Shown here: one piece after another, positions 61,026 through 64,000 of the stretch
How the letters are laid out: each line of letters starts with the position of its first letter
Position numbering within the stretch: position 1 is the first letter of the stretch
Source: Simkaniaceae bacterium
GTDB lineage: Bacteria; Chlamydiota; Chlamydiia; Chlamydiales; Simkaniaceae
Assembly (NCBI GenBank): GCA_018399075.1
Contig: CP073763.1
Coordinates: 62,001-126,000 of the forward strand
DNA: 64,000 bases
Direction of reading: 5' to 3'
Notes under the pieces: model-generated
Told to the model about the DNA's origin: nothing
Database searches by the model: none
The model's input: the letters and a program-made list of their open reading frames with translations, nothing else
Program-made: the position numbers and the translations under genes

Positions 61026-61556
61026 ATGTCTGTTTCTGCCACTCATCTCTTTCAACCCCAATGCTCCATTTGCCTTGATGAGGTCCTACCTCCTCTCCAA
61101 AAAACAGACACATTTTGCCGTCACACTTTTCATAAAGTTTGTTTAGAGACGTGGCTAAAAACTGGAGATTCTTGCCCTATTTGTCGGCAAAATTTAATCG
61201 GTCCCATGTCATTTGAACAGATCACTGAAGCCGTAGAAAAGTATCGTGCAAACCTCCTGTCTTTAAGCGAAGTTAAACAACTATGGGAGCGGTATGAACG
61301 AGAGCAAGGGGTTAAAAGAAACGAAACATCCCGCATAAGAAGCTTAAGCATAGAAGAAACTACAAAAGAATTTGCAGAGCTGCAAAAATCAGACTTTCGC
61401 GATGGTTTTAGCGTAATGAAAATGCGTCTAATGAAAGAACGGATTGAAAATAGCCAAAGAAGAAAAAAGTCTAACGAAGACCTGAGCTGTGCACTCATTT
61501 TTGTAGTCGCCCTCTGCATATTTATGTCACTGCCTAACGTCAAACTTAAAAGGTAA
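61026..61556 (+). CDS. RING-H2 finger protein, probable host-directed E3 ubiquitin ligase
   Basis: Eukaryotic-like protein of 176 residues. The N-terminal RING-H2 finger is complete: Cys13, Cys16, Cys31, His33, His36, Cys39, Cys50, Cys53 (C3H2C3), with the Ile of C-x-I-C and Trp43-equivalent (ETWLKTG) found in E2-binding RINGs. A charged helical middle (about 65-145) is followed by a single membrane helix near the C-terminus (about 154-170) and a Lys/Arg end. Bacteria lack ubiquitin, so the likely site of action is the host cell; secretion is inference. The following gene starts 3 bases after the stop and is probably co-transcribed. Confidence 0.82.
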   Translation: MSVSATHLFQPQCSICLDEVLPPLQKTDTFCRHTFHKVCLETWLKTGDSCPICRQNLIGPMSFEQITEAVEKYRANLLSLSEVKQLWERYEREQGVKRNETSRIRSLSIEETTKEFAELQKSDFRDGFSVMKMRLMKERIENSQRRKKSNEDLSCALIFVVALCIFMSLPNVKLKR

Positions 61557-61559
61557 AAT

Positions 61560-64000
61560 ATGGCTACCATTACTGCCTCCCCCACCCCTTTTCCCCACAA
61601 AAGATTCAAATATGCCCCCCTCTTTGAAGATCGTGGGTATTGTAGATGGCGCGTTGAAAGAAATACCCGACAGCTTAAGACCCTTCAAATCCAGATCACC
61701 ACAACTCTCTCGAGTAGCTATGCTTTTACTCATGGAGAGCAGCTCCAAGATGCCCCCTATAAAGAGCTCTTTGTGGATTTTTTTCGGGAAATGCGAGGAG
61801 GTGATTATTTAGTAAGGAACTCGAGTTGGAACCTTGCCAAAGCTCTTTCTTATGAAGATATGGCGAGAATTAAAGAGGATTTTCATGGTGGGGGTTATCA
61901 CGACAATTATACAACAACAAGCTACATTCCCAAAGAAGCCTTTAAGAAAGAACTCGTGTGGCTTTTAAACCGATGTGGCGGTTTTAATGAAAAATTTCTA
62001 GACGTCTTAAGAACTAATAGCAAAAAGTTTGTAGAAGGGCTAGACCTAAAAACAAGAGATGGTTACTTTCCTTGTCTTCCCATCTTTTCAAGAGCATTTC
62101 CTAGGTGTTATGAGACCTTGCAGTCTATCTTTACCGATCTTTTAGGTAGCGAATGGCTCCAGAAAGATATCTGTGCTATTCAAGACTATACAGCCGATAC
62201 AACAACACTAGATAAAGACACTCTCTTAACTTGGAACATGGACAACTTCATGCTATGGTGCTCAGCCGTTCAAGGAGGAATAGTTCAACAGGAAAGGGAT
62301 CAACAGATAGCTAAACAACATCAAGAGGCTTGGGAAAAGGATCAGTATGGAATGGTTGTTTCTGGAGCCTTAGCTTATGCAACAGCAACCCCTATTTTTA
62401 TAGTGGGAGCAGTCGTAAAAATGGTTGTTAGCGCCATCGCAAGAAACACCGATCCAGAGGGGGAGGATTTTTATGTACAAGCTCTTCCAACCCTCGCCGC
62501 TGCAGGAGTCGGAGGCTTAGGAGGTCTTTCTAAAGAACTTGCGGCCGCATTAGCTTTTGATTTAGCCGATTTACACAATCGGCTTCAAAGGAGAAATCAA
62601 GGAGAAACCCTCTCTGGAAAAGAAGAAGCCGTTCGCAACATCGCCATGACATTTGTAAAAGCTCTTTTAACAGGGAGTATCCACGGCAATGACGAAAAAT
62701 ATTTAAGAGATATTCTCGGTGGACTTTTCTCCGAAGCTATTCACCAACTTCCAGAAGCCGATGATACGACCCCATGGGGAAGAAAATTGCTCTGGATCGC
62801 CTTAACACATCCTGATGTTCAAGGGGAGTTGATCAACAGACTCTTAGAAAGAAGGGCTCAAGAGCAAACAAAACCAGAAGAGCTCACAGACTCTCAATCT
62901 ATAGACGAAACGCCCGAAATTCCTGAACCATTAGATCTTGAAGAGGATTTAGATCCATTCGTTCAAGAGGGGATAACAACTGGCCATCCCCCTACTTCTA
63001 TAGAACCTCAAACCATCTCCCTTTCATTAAGCATGGGAGTCCATAAAGCCTCTGACAAAGAATACCTCGTTTATCTTGACAACGGTCAAGGTCAACATAA
63101 ACAGATTGGGAAATTTTCAAACCAGGATAGCGCCCAATTCTTCCTAAATAAGTATACAGGCTATATCGCTCGACTCAACGAGCAAAACCGAGAAGTTGCA
63201 CAAACCAAAACCCATTACCATACCCAAGGGATGGATCCAGATGCCATCGCTAACCTCCCTTCCTTTGATCCCATTTACGTTCAAATCAGTGCTTGTGGAA
63301 GCAGCTCCAACGTTTATCAAGGAGCTCATAAAGTTCTCAGTACAGGAAGTAGAGAGGCAGCCATAAGCAAAGCTGTCAAGCTGATGGATGATCACGTTGC
63401 AAGCAACGCTCAAACCATCCACAGCTTTAAAACAGAAATGGCCGATCAAATCTTTAAATCCCCTTCTATTCCCCATCCAGTAAAAGTAAGAGAAGTTGAA
63501 CGGATCATCAGCGAACAGCACCAAGACACGCAAGCCCGCGTCCAAGCCACACAAACACAAAACAACTTAGACCAAGACCTTGCAGTCGCCAAAAAGAAAC
63601 GGACAACAAAAGCTAAAAGACAACGAAGAGAATGGCGGCATGAAAAAGACCATGCTACTGGACAAGCCGAAGCCTATGGACAAAGAATAGAAGACAACAA
63701 CTTTACCCTCCAGATCGCGGAAGGAACCACCACAAGAGAAGAAGTCACCCAAGTCAAACAAGAACTTCGAGAAACAAGACGAACAGCAACGATCGCAGCA
63801 TCGGGACTAGAAGAGAAAAGAGAAACATTTCAAAAGACCAAGAAAGATAAAGATCATAAAAGAGTTCAAAGGGCAACCGAAAGATTCAATCGAACAATGC
63901 ACGCGAGCACAGAAACCACAAATCGTTACTACCAAGTTCAAGGCGTAGACTATCAAGTTGACGCTCCCCCCGAAGTAACAGCGCCCCCTAAAGCCACCAC
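61560..64000 (+). CDS. Large hypothetical protein, 3' end outside window
   Basis: The frame is open from ATG 61560 (AAAAGG seven bases upstream) to the right edge, giving 813 residues without a stop. Not recognised. No signal peptide. Residues 1-260 are a mixed globular part, and about 265-290 is hydrophobic (MVVSGALAYATATPIFIVGAVVKMVV). A Gly/Ala-rich segment follows at about 312-335, then an acidic linker near 450-475 (PEIPEPLDLEEDLDPF) and a beta-rich part at about 490-560. A long Lys/Arg/Gln-rich helical region from about 640 ends in a Pro-rich sequence. Size, architecture and the RING neighbour suggest a secreted host-interaction protein; this is inference. Confidence 0.75.
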   Translation, partial: MATITASPTPFPHKRFKYAPLFEDRGYCRWRVERNTRQLKTLQIQITTTLSSSYAFTHGEQLQDAPYKELFVDFFREMRGGDYLVRNSSWNLAKALSYEDMARIKEDFHGGGYHDNYTTTSYIPKEAFKKELVWLLNRCGGFNEKFLDVLRTNSKKFVEGLDLKTRDGYFPCLPIFSRAFPRCYETLQSIFTDLLGSEWLQKDICAIQDYTADTTTLDKDTLLTWNMDNFMLWCSAVQGGIVQQERDQQIAKQHQEAWEKDQYGMVVSGALAYATATPIFIVGAVVKMVVSAIARNTDPEGEDFYVQALPTLAAAGVGGLGGLSKELAAALAFDLADLHNRLQRRNQGETLSGKEEAVRNIAMTFVKALLTGSIHGNDEKYLRDILGGLFSEAIHQLPEADDTTPWGRKLLWIALTHPDVQGELINRLLERRAQEQTKPEELTDSQSIDETPEIPEPLDLEEDLDPFVQEGITTGHPPTSIEPQTISLSLSMGVHKASDKEYLVYLDNGQGQHKQIGKFSNQDSAQFFLNKYTGYIARLNEQNREVAQTKTHYHTQGMDPDAIANLPSFDPIYVQISACGSSSNVYQGAHKVLSTGSREAAISKAVKLMDDHVASNAQTIHSFKTEMADQIFKSPSIPHPVKVREVERIISEQHQDTQARVQATQTQNNLDQDLAVAKKKRTTKAKRQRREWRHEKDHATGQAEAYGQRIEDNNFTLQIAEGTTTREEVTQVKQELRETRRTATIAASGLEEKRETFQKTKKDKDHKRVQRATERFNRTMHASTETTNRYYQVQGVDYQVDAPPEVTAPPKAT

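Overview
The window comes from a member of the Chlamydiae outside the genus Chlamydia (Simkania-, Waddlia- or Parachlamydia-like; the family cannot be fixed from this sequence alone). Three things point there: gene order typical of chlamydiae (rpsL-rpsG-fusA-rpsJ; rodA-birA-...-nifU-nifS-gpmA-pseudouridine synthase; the type III secretion run sctJ-K-L-R-S-T; sufBCDS; a DUF47 gene followed by pit; folA followed by a COG1478-type ligase), a tandem cluster of five MOMP-like porins, and a Pmp-like autotransporter. By eye the DNA is moderately AT-rich, and many operons are joined by ATGA, TAATG or GTGA overlaps.

Layout. 1-3130: translation operon (S12 end, S7, EF-G, S10) closed by a strong hairpin. 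3186-9623: lipoprotein, RodA, biotin ligase, then the operon gpmA / NifS-like / NifU-like, and divergently a pseudouridine synthase. 9820-16222: accessory region with a Pro/Ser/Thr-repeat membrane protein, a Gly-rich autotransporter, a TPR protein and an IS5-type transposase scrap lying against the 3' end of a dead short-chain dehydrogenase. 16217-20713: photolyase, glycosyltransferase, DUF47 and phosphate permease. 20735-23699: secreted small proteins and a zinc amidase. 23867-30003: glycogen phosphorylase, amino-acid-binding lipoprotein, a small secreted protein, a MITE-like element and a metal P-type ATPase. 30042-33272: a glycosyltransferase cluster. 33307-36425: ackA-pta. 36550-42027: a putative membrane-associated hydrolase followed by six type III secretion genes. 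42082-48314: five MOMP-like porins. 48327-53876: SUF Fe-S assembly operon and one unknown gene. 53932-57002: rfbC-rfbD-rfbB-kdsB. 57170-59785: folate genes, queuosine-precursor transporter, laccase-domain protein. 59793-64000: second accessory region with a terminal-inverted-repeat element, a very short ORF coupled to a CPBP protease, a RING-H2 protein, and a long unknown protein running off the right edge.

How it fits together: the core genes serve an intracellular bacterium with an envelope built from peptidoglycan-type enzymes (RodA, amidase), surface sugars (rfb, kdsB, several glycosyltransferases), porins and type III secretion for contact with the host. The most unusual points are (1) a NifS/NifU-like pair in which both proteins have lost the catalytic residues of their families although an intact SUF system lies in the same window, and (2) a eukaryotic-type RING-H2 protein directly in front of a large unknown protein. 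Homology statements rest on motif recognition and by-eye alignment only; no database search was possible.
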